Of a stretch of DNA of 64,000 nucleotides, positions 33,373 to 43,100 are shown piece by piece. Position numbers and translations under genes: made by a program. The notes under the pieces were generated by a model. It worked only from the letters and a program-made list of their open reading frames with translations, searched no databases and was not told where the DNA came from. The stretch's first letter is position 1; the number at the start of each line of letters is the position of its first letter. Origin of the DNA: an uncultured Collinsella sp. (GTDB lineage Bacteria > Actinomycetota > Coriobacteriia > Coriobacteriales > Coriobacteriaceae); contig UQLB01000003.1 in the NCBI GenBank assembly GCA_900541725.1, positions 1-64,000 of the forward strand, given 5' to 3'.

Positions 33373-35040
33373 TTAGAACAGGCCGGTGATGTTGCCGTCG
33401 TTGTCGACGTCGATGTTCTCGGCCGCAGGGACCTTGGGCAGGCCCGGCATGGTCAGAACACTGCCAGTCAGTGCGACCACAAAGTGGGCGCCGGCGGAAA
33501 CCTTGAGCTCACGCACCGTGATGCGGAAGTTCTCGGGAGCGCCCAGGGCCTTGGCGTTGTCGCTAAAGCTGTACTGCGTCTTGGCGACGCACACCGGCAG
33601 GTTGCCAAAGCCATTCTCGCGCAGCTCGGCGAGCTGGCGCTTGGCGGCCGGCGTAAAGTCAACGCCGTCGGCGCGGTAGACCTTGGTGGCAACGGCCTCG
33701 AGGGCATCGGCAACATCGGCGCCGTTCTCGTAGGCAAACTTGAGCTCGCTCGGCTGCTCAATCAGACGCATGACCTCATCGGCCAGGTCAAGCGCGCCCT
33801 CGCCGCCCTTGGCCCAGACCTCGGAAAGCTTAACGTTGACGCCGAGCTTCTGGCACTCGGACTCGATGAGCGCAAGCTCGGCCTCGGTGTCCGTCGGGAA
33901 GCGGTTGATGGCGACCACGCAGGGCAGACCATAAACGTTCTGGATGTTGTCGACGTGACGCAGCAGGTTGGGCATGCCAGCCTTGAGTGCCTCGAGGTTC
34001 TCCTCGTTGAGGTCGGCTTTGGCGACGCCACCGTTGTACTTAAGCGCACGAGCGGTCGCGACGATCACGACGGCGCTGGGGCGAACGCCCGTCATGCGGC
34101 ACTTGATATCGAGGAACTTCTCGGCACCCAGGTCGGCGCCAAAGCCGGCCTCGGTAATGGCAACATCGCCAAAGCGCATCGCCATACGCGTGGCCATGAT
34201 AGAGTTGCAGCCGTGGGCAATGTTGGCGAAGGGACCGCCGTGGACAAACGCGGGCGTGCCCTCGAGTGTCTGAACCAGGTTGGGTTTGAGCGCATCCTTG
34301 AGCAGGGCAGCCATGGCACCCTGAGCCTTAAGGTCGCGGGCACGGACAGGCTCGCCGGCAAAGCTGTAGCCGACGACGATCTCACCCAAGCGTTCCTTGA
34401 GGTCGCTGATGCTCGTAGACAGGCACAGGATTGCCATGACCTCGGAGGCGACGGTGATATCGAAGCCGTCCTCGCGCGGCACGCCCTGGGCCTTACCGCC
34501 AATGCCGTCGATGACGTGGCGCAGCTGACGGTCGTTCATATCGACGACGCGCTTCCAAGTGATGCGCTTAACGTCAATACCGAGCTGATTGCCCTGCTGG
34601 ATGTGGTTATCAAGCATGGCGGCCAGCAGGTTATTGGCGGCACCGATGGCATGGAAGTCACCGGTAAAGTGCAAGTTGATATCCTCCATGGGGATGACCT
34701 GAGCCCAGCCGCCGCCGGCAGCGCCGCCCTTAACGCCAAAGACGGGGCCGAGCGAAGGCTCGCGCAGGGCCACGGCACTCTTGACGCCGCGACGACGCAG
34801 GCCGTCGGCCAGACCGATGGTCGTGGTGGTCTTGCCCTCGCCCGCAGGCGTTGGGTTGATAGCGGTCACGAGGACGAGCTTGGCCTGGTGATCAGTCGGC
34901 TCGTTGAGCAGTGAATAGTCGACCTTAGCCTTGTCGAAGCCGTACGGAATAAGGTGCTTAACGTCGACGCCGGCGTTCTTGGCCACCTCGGTAATAGGCA
35001 GCGGCGTGACAGAACGTGCGATTTCGATGTCAGTAGGCAT
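33373..35040 (-). CDS. fhs: Formate-tetrahydrofolate ligase
   Basis: Fhs joins formate to tetrahydrofolate using ATP to give 10-formyl-THF. The 555-residue protein has the family N-terminus (EIARSVTPLPITEVAKNAGV), the P-loop NPTPAGEGKTTTTIGLADGL, REPSLGPVFGVKGGAAGGG, HFTGDFHAI and CVVAINRFPTDTEAEL. It ends as usual (MPGLPKVPAAENIDVDNDG). The ATG at 35040 has AAAGGA 7 bases upstream; the longer frame from 35145 lacks a site. FolD and FchA lie 11 kb away. No riboswitch is seen in the 147-base gap to ruvB. It is monocistronic, ending at a terminator. Confidence 0.97.
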   Translation of the reverse strand: MPTDIEIARSVTPLPITEVAKNAGVDVKHLIPYGFDKAKVDYSLLNEPTDHQAKLVLVTAINPTPAGEGKTTTTIGLADGLRRRGVKSAVALREPSLGPVFGVKGGAAGGGWAQVIPMEDINLHFTGDFHAIGAANNLLAAMLDNHIQQGNQLGIDVKRITWKRVVDMNDRQLRHVIDGIGGKAQGVPREDGFDITVASEVMAILCLSTSISDLKERLGEIVVGYSFAGEPVRARDLKAQGAMAALLKDALKPNLVQTLEGTPAFVHGGPFANIAHGCNSIMATRMAMRFGDVAITEAGFGADLGAEKFLDIKCRMTGVRPSAVVIVATARALKYNGGVAKADLNEENLEALKAGMPNLLRHVDNIQNVYGLPCVVAINRFPTDTEAELALIESECQKLGVNVKLSEVWAKGGEGALDLADEVMRLIEQPSELKFAYENGADVADALEAVATKVYRADGVDFTPAAKRQLAELRENGFGNLPVCVAKTQYSFSDNAKALGAPENFRITVRELKVSAGAHFVVALTGSVLTMPGLPKVPAAENIDVDNDGNITGLF

Positions 35041-35187
35041 GGGCGGTCCTTTCGTTACCGAATGAGAAAAAGACCAATTCAGCATAGCACGGGCGCGCAA
35101 TAGTAAAAACGCCCATAACCGATGAACGGCGATATGTTTACCCAATGTCCGGCGATAGCCTACAGATGCGCTAAAACAAGCCCATTC

Positions 35188-36255
35188 CTACAGGGTCGGT
35201 TCAATACCCAAATGCTCAAAGGTGCGAAGCGTTGCCTGGCGGCCCTGGGGCGTGCGAATCATCAAGCCGCACTGCAGCAGATAGGGCTCGTAGACATCCT
35301 CAAGCGTACCCGGGTCCTCGCCCACCGCGCTAGCAAGCGTCGTCAGGCCCACGGCACGGCCGGAGAACGTCTTGGCAAGCGTCTCCAAAATGCGAATATC
35401 CATCCAGTCCAGACCGAGCTCATCGATCTCGAAGAACTCGAGCGCCTGGCGACAGATATCGAGCTCGATGGGGCCGTTGCCGCGCACCTGTGCGTAATCG
35501 CGCACGCGTTTGAGCAGGCGGTTGGCAAGACGCGGCGTGCCGCGCGAACGCGAGCCGATCTCGAGTGCACTGGGATGATCGATCGTCACGCCCAGAATAG
35601 TCGCCGAGCGCGTCACAATCTGCGCGAGTTCCTCGACCGTGTAGTAATCCAGGCGATATGAAATGCCAAAGCGGTCGCGCAACGGGCCGGTCAACATGCC
35701 TGAGCGGGTCGTTGCCGCTACCAGCGTAAACTTGGGAATATCCAGGCGAATCGAGCGCGCCGCCGGACCCTTGCCAATCACGATATCGAGGGCAAAGTCC
35801 TCCATCGCGGGGTACAGGACCTCCTCGACCGAACGGTTAAGGCGGTGGATCTCGTCGATAAACAGCACATCACCCGGCTGCAAGTTGGTAAGGATGGCCG
35901 CCAGGTCGCCGGTGCGCGCGATGGCAGGGCCACTCGTCGTCTTGATCTGAGCGCCCAGCTCGTTGGCGATAACGGTGGCCAGCGTGGTCTTGCCCAGGCC
36001 CGGAGGACCCGAGAAAATCACGTGGTCGAGCGTCTCGCCACGGCTCTGCGCCGCTTCGATGAGCACGCGCAGACTCTGCTTGATGTGCTCCTGGCCACAG
36101 TAATCGTCCAGGCGCTGGGGGCGCAAAGTGCGGTCGACATCGAGATCCTCGGCCGTCAGCTCCGAGCCCACCATGCGCTCGCCGTGCGCCATGGATGCCG
36201 CCGGCGAGTTACCGGGCGTCGCCCACAGGTCCTGAGAGTCATCGGCTTCCCACAT
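35188..36255 (-). CDS. ruvB: Holliday junction branch migration ATPase RuvB
   Basis: RuvB is the hexameric motor that drives branch migration with RuvA. The protein has the expected motifs: Walker A GPPGLGKTT, Walker B VLFIDEIHRLN, sensor TTRSGMLTGPLRDRFG and arginine-finger region. The C-terminal winged helix includes GLTTLASAVGEDPGTLEDVYEPYL and the conserved TPQGR. The start at 36255 overlaps the ruvA stop by one base (TGATG), showing translational coupling; a GTG at 36258 is also possible. An N-terminal extension of ~25 residues precedes the core. It is the last gene of the ruvCAB operon. Confidence 0.98.
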   Translation of the reverse strand: MWEADDSQDLWATPGNSPAASMAHGERMVGSELTAEDLDVDRTLRPQRLDDYCGQEHIKQSLRVLIEAAQSRGETLDHVIFSGPPGLGKTTLATVIANELGAQIKTTSGPAIARTGDLAAILTNLQPGDVLFIDEIHRLNRSVEEVLYPAMEDFALDIVIGKGPAARSIRLDIPKFTLVAATTRSGMLTGPLRDRFGISYRLDYYTVEELAQIVTRSATILGVTIDHPSALEIGSRSRGTPRLANRLLKRVRDYAQVRGNGPIELDICRQALEFFEIDELGLDWMDIRILETLAKTFSGRAVGLTTLASAVGEDPGTLEDVYEPYLLQCGLMIRTPQGRQATLRTFEHLGIEPTL

Positions 36256-36875
36256 CACGCATCCATTCCAAGTCGCTTAAGCGCCGCGCCGAGCAGATCC
36301 TCGACACGCATATCCTGCCCATCATACCCGCTCAGGGCGACCTCGGTCTCCTGCGGGCTAAAGCCCATGGAAAGGAGCGCCGCGCGGGCGTCATCGATTG
36401 CCGAGGGAGCGGCTGCGGGGACCGGCATCGCAACCTGACCGGGGATTACGTCGACCGGAACAAAGCCCTTGTCCTTGGCAAAGGTACTCTTAAGCTCCAG
36501 GATCAGACGCTGCGCGGTCTTTTTGCCCACACCGGGAACCTTGGCCATGCCCTTGTCGTCCTCGGCCATCACCAGGGAATACAGCTGCCCCACGGTATAG
36601 GTGGAAAGCACGGCAAGCGCCAGGCGTGGACCGACGCCCGAGACAGAAACGAGCCGATCGAACATCGTGCGTTCGTCCTTGGAGGCAAAGCCAAAGAGCG
36701 TCATAGCGTCCTCGCGCACCTGCATACGGGTATAAAGGCGAACCTCGCCGCCGGGTGTAGGCAGCGTGGCGGCAGTGCTGCCCGAGATGCCGAGCTCAAA
36801 GCCAACGCCCGATACATCGACAACGGCCGAGCTCATCGTGGCCTCGACAAGCGTTCCATGGAGCTGGGAGATCAT
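36255..36875 (-). CDS. ruvA: Holliday junction DNA-binding subunit RuvA
   Basis: RuvA binds the four-way junction and recruits RuvB. The 206-residue protein begins MISQLHGTLVEA with the OB-fold, carries two helix-hairpin-helix segments (VSVSGVGPRLALAVLS and VPGVGKKTAQRLILELK) and ends with the RuvB-interacting domain III (DARAALLSMGFSPQETEVAL). The length is typical (190-205). The start overlaps the ruvC stop by one base in the same TGATG form as the ruvA/ruvB junction. Confidence 0.97.
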   Translation of the reverse strand: MISQLHGTLVEATMSSAVVDVSGVGFELGISGSTAATLPTPGGEVRLYTRMQVREDAMTLFGFASKDERTMFDRLVSVSGVGPRLALAVLSTYTVGQLYSLVMAEDDKGMAKVPGVGKKTAQRLILELKSTFAKDKGFVPVDVIPGQVAMPVPAAAPSAIDDARAALLSMGFSPQETEVALSGYDGQDMRVEDLLGAALKRLGMDA

Positions 36876-37396
36876 CAGTATCCGGTTCCTCTCTGTTGAT
36901 AGAACTCGCCGCCGGTAAGCGCCCGGGTGCGGCTGAGGTTAACGTGGCAGATGGCGCAGGCCAGGGCATCGGCGGCATGGTCGGGATGCGGGTCGTGGTC
37001 GAGCTGTGTTAGCGTGCGTACCATGTAGGCGACCTGCCGCTTATCTGCGGCACCGGTGCCCACCACAGCCTGCTTAATCTGCATAGGCGTGTACTCGCCA
37101 ATCTCGAGCGCGCACTCCGAAAGCGCCACGAGCGCGGCACCACGGGCATGCGCCGTGGGGATGGCCGAGCGGACATTAGCGCCAAAGTAGATGCTCTCGA
37201 TAGCCGCGGTATCGGGACGGTAGCGTTCGACGACGCCCTTGAGGTCGCGGGCGATATGCGACAGACGCACCGCGAGCGGACTGCCCGCGCTGGTCTCGAT
37301 ACAACCGTAGGCACGGCAGCGAACCTCGCCGCGCCGCTCCTCGATAATCCCCCAACCCGTATGGGCCAAACCAGGGTCGATACCCAAGATAACCAA
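36875..37396 (-). CDS. ruvC: Holliday junction resolvase RuvC
   Basis: RuvC cuts Holliday junctions symmetrically with two metal ions. The 173-residue length equals the E. coli protein. The acidic catalytic residues are present: Asp7 in LGIDPGLAHTGWG, Glu in AAIESIYFGAN and the C-terminal HAADALACAICH block. The start is a TTG at 37396, since GGGGAGG lies 5 bases upstream; the frame continues further up without a good site. The gene order C-A-B with one-base overlaps is the standard operon, and a LexA-type box lies 56 bases upstream. Confidence 0.95.
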   Translation of the reverse strand: MVILGIDPGLAHTGWGIIEERRGEVRCRAYGCIETSAGSPLAVRLSHIARDLKGVVERYRPDTAAIESIYFGANVRSAIPTAHARGAALVALSECALEIGEYTPMQIKQAVVGTGAADKRQVAYMVRTLTQLDHDPHPDHAADALACAICHVNLSRTRALTGGEFYQQRGTGY

Positions 37397-37451
37397 GCCA
37401 GCCTCCCCTCGCCACAAGCACATCGCAAGGCAAGGCCCCGCGCACTATTCA

Positions 37452-37465
37452 CGAACGTCTGTTCT
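37452..37465. promoter_or_regulatory. LexA/SOS box upstream of ruvCAB
   Basis: CGAACGTCTGTTCT on the plus strand matches the Gram-positive SOS box (GAAC-N4-GTTC with flanking C/G). It lies 56 bases before the ruvC start, within the presumed promoter. LexA repression and DNA-damage induction of ruvCAB are therefore likely. Confidence 0.75.
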
Positions 37466-37533
37466 AGAATAACACAACGGGGCCAAGATGCTTAGTTGAA
37501 GTATCGGGGTTGGGAGCGAATCCCGTCCCATAG

Positions 37534-39519
37534 TTAGTTTTGGCTGAAGAATGGGAACTGTCGGGGATCCACCGGCGGTTGCGGCATCGGCGTGCCCTGG
37601 GGCCCGCCCTGCGGTCCGCCCTGACCGCCCATCATCTTATCGATGGCGTCCTGGACCTCGCCCTCAAACTTCTTCATACCCTCATGCAGGCGACGCTGGC
37701 CATCCTCGGAGCGCAGCTCCTCCATCTGCTCGGGCGAAATACCCAACAGGTCACCCAATATGCCCATCATCTCGCCACGCATGCGCTCGCTTGTGTCCTC
37801 GTCGGCAAAACGGTTCACCTCGGCGCGCGCCAGCGCATCGACCGTCATGCGCTCTTTACCGCTCAGGCCAAGATCGGACCACGCGAGCATATACGGCCAA
37901 GCGCGCTCGACAAACGAACGGGCCGAGACGATCGGCGCCGTCGGCAGCTGGCGGCGAGCCGCCTCTCCCTGGCGCACGAGCATCAGCAGCAGCGAGCAAG
38001 CCTCGGGCTTGCCGGCAGCCATCGGAATGTCATCGAAGGAACGGTTGCGGTCCACATGCGCCTCAAGCGCGCCATCGACCTCGCCCGGCTCAAGCCCGCC
38101 GAGCAGCTGCGCCGCGCGGTCGAGCATGTCGACCGGACCGTCAAGCGTCGAGAGCGCCCGCGCCAGCACGCGCTCCATGCAATCCTCCACCGCGTTGAGC
38201 GTCACGAGCTCCTGCGGCACCACGGCAGACGTGCGGTTGCGCACGCGCGCCACAAACTCGAGCGTCGACAGGTATACGTCACCAAAGGGTGCATAATCGC
38301 CCTGGTAGCCACCGCAAAGCGCGGGCGCCGCCAGCGCGTACTCAGTTTTGGACAGCGGGGTCAACGCCATCGCACCCAGCTCGAGCGCCGTATCCTCCAG
38401 CATGAGGCCCAGCGTGCGAGAGCGCAGGCGCTCGGCGTCGCCCGCCGACACATCGCGGTCGAGCACACGCGCGGCATCCGGCGCATCACGCTCAACCGTA
38501 CGAATATGCAGGCGCTCGGCAATGGCGCGAACGGCGGCGCAACGGGCGGCTTCGGCCTCTTCCTGCGCCGGCGTAAAGATGCGGTTGCGCCCCAGCACCA
38601 GGCCGACCACATTGCGCGGACCCAGGGCGTCGACGGCAAGCGCCGCCAGTAGGGACGACGGCAAGTCGCCCTCGAGCGCCACCACGGCGCGCGACGTACC
38701 GCGGGCGCGGGCGTTATCGCGAACGGCGAGCACCAGCGCCTGCCACAGCCATTCCTCGGAGCGAAACTCGGGCAGCTCGTGGTCCTCCAAGGCATCGAGC
38801 ATCACACCGCGCTGGATCTCCTGAACCAGTAGGCTCTCCTCAAAACACGGCGCTTGGGCCACCACGCGGCCGCAGTCGTCGAGTACAAACGACCCGCCGG
38901 TATACACCGACTCGTCGTACGCACCGACCGGCGCCATGCAGGCAAACCACACGCTGCGCTTAGATGCAATCTTGCGGTAGGCTCCGCTGCGCACGGCTGC
39001 GATCGCAGCGGTCTCGCGGTCGGTCATATCAAACGCGTTGAACTGAAAATAGGCGATGAGGTCGACGCCGGTCGGCAGCATCTCGAGCTCGCGGTCCAAG
39101 TCGAAGATCACGGCGATACGCACGCCGTCCACATCGAAGACTGGCGGCGCCCAACGGGCATCGCCGTTCCCACCGCGCTGCAGGGCAATGCTCGAACGGG
39201 CCGGCACCACACGACCGTCCTTGAGCATCATATAGTCGAGCAGGGGCTGGCCCTCAAACGAAACCGCTGCGGGCACGATGCAAATCATATCGAGCTCTTG
39301 GATACGCTCGGCGACGCCGGTCAAGCCGGCAAGCATGTCGTGCTCAAAGTCGGCAGCGCCCACCAGACCGCCGGGCAGGGCTCCCATAAAGAGCGGAGCC
39401 GGCACGCACAGCACACGCGCACCGCGCTCGTGGGCCAGGCGCGCCTGGTCCTCGATGCGACCGCAGATACCCTCAATATCACCCAGGCGCATATCGATCT
39501 GTGCAAGTGCGAGCTTCAT
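37534..39519 (-). CDS. Degenerate glutamine-dependent NAD synthetase-like protein
   Basis: A 661-residue protein with the domain order of NadE: a nitrilase-fold N-terminus (KLALAQIDMRLGDIEG) then an NAD-synthetase fold (LSKTEYALAAPALCGGYQGDYAPFGDVYLSTLE). The catalytic residues are gone in both halves. The PE(L) glutamate region reads CVPAPLF, the catalytic-cysteine region reads VIFDLDREL, and the ATP-pyrophosphatase loop SGGxDSS reads LEGDLPSSL. The C-terminal ~80 residues are a Gly/Pro/Gln-rich tail not typical of NadE. An ordinary NadE must lie elsewhere if the cell uses this route. It could be a regulator or structural paralogue. The ATG at 39519 fits the MKLALAQID opening. Confidence 0.85.
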   Translation of the reverse strand: MKLALAQIDMRLGDIEGICGRIEDQARLAHERGARVLCVPAPLFMGALPGGLVGAADFEHDMLAGLTGVAERIQELDMICIVPAAVSFEGQPLLDYMMLKDGRVVPARSSIALQRGGNGDARWAPPVFDVDGVRIAVIFDLDRELEMLPTGVDLIAYFQFNAFDMTDRETAAIAAVRSGAYRKIASKRSVWFACMAPVGAYDESVYTGGSFVLDDCGRVVAQAPCFEESLLVQEIQRGVMLDALEDHELPEFRSEEWLWQALVLAVRDNARARGTSRAVVALEGDLPSSLLAALAVDALGPRNVVGLVLGRNRIFTPAQEEAEAARCAAVRAIAERLHIRTVERDAPDAARVLDRDVSAGDAERLRSRTLGLMLEDTALELGAMALTPLSKTEYALAAPALCGGYQGDYAPFGDVYLSTLEFVARVRNRTSAVVPQELVTLNAVEDCMERVLARALSTLDGPVDMLDRAAQLLGGLEPGEVDGALEAHVDRNRSFDDIPMAAGKPEACSLLLMLVRQGEAARRQLPTAPIVSARSFVERAWPYMLAWSDLGLSGKERMTVDALARAEVNRFADEDTSERMRGEMMGILGDLLGISPEQMEELRSEDGQRRLHEGMKKFEGEVQDAIDKMMGGQGGPQGGPQGTPMPQPPVDPRQFPFFSQN

Positions 39520-39636
39520 GGCTCAGCCCTTTCCGTCGTAAACCATCGTTGTCGTAGTAAAAGCGCCGGCCGCATGATGCAGTCGGCGCTCGCATGTGCA
39601 TATGCTAGCTATGATACCCCGAGCGGGGGCGCGCTC

Positions 39637-39999
39637 CTAGAACGTCGCGGACCACAGCCCGTGCAGGTTGCAATAGGCATAGACGGTACCGGTCTTGGAA
39701 CCGCCGGCAAAAAACGTCGCGGGCTTCATGCCGGGCTGGAGGTAATGGACCTCCAGACGGCCCTCGGCCTCAAGGGCGATCCACTCGATGTAGTGCTCGG
39801 GCACCATAGGATGCTCGACCGAGCCCACGCGTGCACGAATCACGTGACCGTCGCGCTCGCTCTCGACGACGGGCACGTGCTTCTCGTGCGCCGCGTCCTC
39901 GGTGTTCGCGGTCAGCTCCGTGCAGCCGGCAGGGGTTGCAACGTCGTTGCCAAGAGCGGCGATGAGCTTACCGTCGGGGTCCTTAAAGAATTTCGCCAT
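39637..39999 (-). CDS. Superoxide reductase (desulfoferrodoxin/neelaredoxin family)
   Basis: A 120-residue superoxide reductase, which detoxifies superoxide to peroxide in anaerobes. The non-haem iron ligands are in order: EKHVPVVE, VEHPMVPEHYIEWI and the C-terminal CNLHGLW, supplying the His4Cys site. The N-terminal desulforedoxin-type Cys4 iron centre is absent: the first ~35 residues (KFFKDPDGKLIAALG) keep the fold but not the cysteines. AGGAGAAC precedes the ATG at 39999. The electron donor is probably a rubredoxin encoded elsewhere. It fits an oxygen-sensitive gut organism. Confidence 0.93.
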   Translation of the reverse strand: MAKFFKDPDGKLIAALGNDVATPAGCTELTANTEDAAHEKHVPVVESERDGHVIRARVGSVEHPMVPEHYIEWIALEAEGRLEVHYLQPGMKPATFFAGGSKTGTVYAYCNLHGLWSATF

Positions 40000-40100
40000 G
40001 ATGTTCTCCTTTGCTGATGTGCCGATGTTCTTGATGGTTCTTATGCCCAAAGGCAGACGAACCATCCACGGCATTGCAAATGAACACATAACGAGCGAGG

Positions 40101-43100
40101 CTAGCACCCGTCGCCGCCGAGCAGCGCCAGAACATCCTCGCGGGTAAACAGCGCCGAGGAGATGCCGTCGCCGCCGAGCACGCTGTTGACCAGGTCGCGC
40201 TTGGACTCCTGCATCTGCATGATGCGCTCCTCGATCGTGTCCTTGGCGATGAGCTTGTACACGGTCACGGTATGTTGCTGGCCAATACGGTGCGCGCGGT
40301 CGGTCGCCTGGTCCTGCGCGGCCACGTTCCACCACGGGTCGTAGTGAATGACCACGTCGGCCGCCGTCAGGTTGAGGCCCACGCCGCCCGCCTTGAGCGA
40401 GATTAGAAACACCGGCACCTCGCCCGCCTGGAACTGCGCGACCATCTTGGCACGGCTCTCCTTGGACGAAGCGCCCGTGAGCTTAAGAAAGCCGATGTCC
40501 TCCTTGGCCAGGCGCTTGCCAATGATATCGAGCATGCCCGTGAACTGGCTGAACAGCAGAATGTGGTGCCCGCCGTCGAGCGCACCGTGCACGAGCTCCA
40601 TGCAAGCGTCGAGCTTGGCGCTCCCCGCCTTGTAGTCCTCGTAGTGTAGATGCGGGTCGCAGCAGATCTGGCGCAGCTTGGTGAGCTCGGCGAGTACCTT
40701 GAGCTTGTCCTTCTTAAACTCGGATGCCTCGCGGTGCTGCACCTGCTGGGCGATGCGGTCTTGGTTGGCCAGGTAGAGCTTGCGCTGCTCGCCGGTGAGC
40801 TGCGCCATGACGGTGTCCTCGATCTTCTCGGGCAGGTCAGCAACCACGTCTTCCTTAACACGGCGCAGCACAAACGGCGACACGAGCGCCTGCAGGCGAG
40901 AGGCGCTGTCACCCTCGGCGTGCTCGACCGGGCTTTCGAAGCGCTTGGCAAACGACTCGCGCGTGCCAAGCAGGCCCGGCATCAAAAAGTCGAAGATGCT
41001 CCAGAGCTCGGACAGGCGGTTTTCGATGGGCGTGCCCGTCAGGGCAAAGCGCACACCGGCCGGCAGGCGCTTGGCGGCGCGCGCCACCTGCGTAAGCGGA
41101 TTTTTAATGTACTGGGCCTCATCGAGCACCACGCGGGCAAAGTCCTGCTCGGCATACTCGTCGATATCGCGGCGCATGAGGTCATACGACGTCACGACCA
41201 CGTTATGCTCGTCGGCGCCGGCTATCTGCACGCGGCGCTGCGCCTTGGCGCCCACGATGGCACACGCGTCGAGCGAAGGCGCAAAGCGCTCCAGCTCGGC
41301 AGTCCAGTTATACACGAGCGACGCAGGACACACCACAAGCGTGGGCTTGGCGTCCCCCGCCTCCACGCACGCCAGGATATGTGCGATCATCTGCAGTGTT
41401 TTGCCCAGGCCCATATCGTCGGCCAAGATGCCGCCGAGGCCCAGGTGCTCAAGCGAGCCGAGCCACCGGTAGCCATCGACCTGATAGCCGCGCAGTGTGG
41501 CCTTGAGCGAGACCGGCACCGTAAAGTCCATCTCGCCGAGCGTGTCCAGGCGCTCGACGGTGCGGCGGAACGCGGCGTCGCGATCGGCCTCAAGCGCCGG
41601 CGTGCGCGCGAGCATGCTGTCGACAAACAGGGTACTCGACGCGGGAAGCGACACGCCGTCGAGCAGATCGACGGCATCGACGCCCAGGTCCTCGGCAAGA
41701 CCAAACGCGGCGCGGGCACCCTCGTCCAGGCGTACGATGTCGCCGGACGTCAGGCGCGCGAATGTCTGGTGACGCTTGTAGGAGTCGAGGTAGATGGCAA
41801 GGTCTGCCGCCGAAAGGCCGCTCGCGCCCAGTTCGACGTCGAGCAGGTTACTCTTGACGGTTGCACGCACCGAAAGCCTGGGCGCAGGGCGGACCGAGAT
41901 CTGGCGTAGGCGGTCGCTGAGCATGACCTCGCCCAGCTCGGACAGGGCGGACAGCCCCTCGGTCAGCAAGTGGAACAGACTCTCGTCATCGCGTTCCCCA
42001 AACGCCAGGCCGCCCTCGTAAAAGTCGAAATACAGGGCCGCCGTGTCCATAACGCGAAACTCTGCCACCTCGTCGCGCGGCGGCACGCCCGGACGCCGCT
42101 CTTCGAAGGGGCTGCCCGGAGCGCCCAAGCTAAAGAGATCTGCCGACCAATCACCATAGGCAACCGTAATCTTGCAGGTCACAAGCCCATCGTCGACACC
42201 GATTGCCATGGCAAAGCTCGGCTCGGGCGCCACGGTGTCGAGCACGGCGGGAGCGGTGAGGTCAGTGTATTCGCACAGCACGGGCAGCGCCATACGGCAG
42301 AATTCGCCCACCTGTTCGGCGGCGATATGGACCGGCGTGCGACAAGGCAGCAGGCGCGACAGAAACGGTGCGGCATGCTGGGCAAACGCCGCATCGGCGC
42401 GGCGCGCGCGGTGCGTGTCGACCAGATAGGCAACGTCGTCCGAGACAAAGCAGTACATATCGGCGGGTAGGCGCAGGTCGTAGCTGCCACCGGCCGCCGG
42501 CGCGATCTTGGCGGCAAGGAGCGGCGGCTGTTTTGCCGAGGCCTCGTCCTCCCCCACCGGCGACAACTCAACCGCTACCTCGTAGGAACGATGCGTCGTC
42601 GTTCCCCGCGACCAGGCGGGCTCAAAGGAAATGGTCCGGCCACGCAGCAAGTCCAGCATGTATACGATGTCATGCTCGGACAGCGGCAGCTGGCGCTCGG
42701 CGACAAAGCCGCTGCGTGCAAAATCGTACGACGCCGAACGCGAACTCGTGATGTCGCTCAGATACACAACCGTTGCCACAACAAGGTCAAGCAGACGCAC
42801 CGAAACCTCGTCAAAGGCCTCGGGCGTATGGACAAACGTGAGCTTCTTGCCGTACGAGAAGGTGCCGCCTCGGACATAGGCGTCGGCCATGCCGTCGATA
42901 TCCTTGACCACGTAGGACACCGAACCGCAGCGAATGCGGAACTCGAGCGCCCAGCTAAAGCGGTCGGCGAACAGCGGATTGTAGTACGGCACCAGCGAGG
43001 GCTCCAACACCGCCTTGGGGGCATCGGGATCCACACTGCTGGCGAGCTTGCGGCGCATGCTCGCCAGCTCATCCATGCGCGCGTCCGAAAGATCGGAGAG

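Noticed and set aside
35041..35187. A tetrahydrofolate riboswitch upstream of fhs
   Set aside because: No THF-riboswitch core is visible in the 147-base gap; likewise none is seen upstream of fchA.
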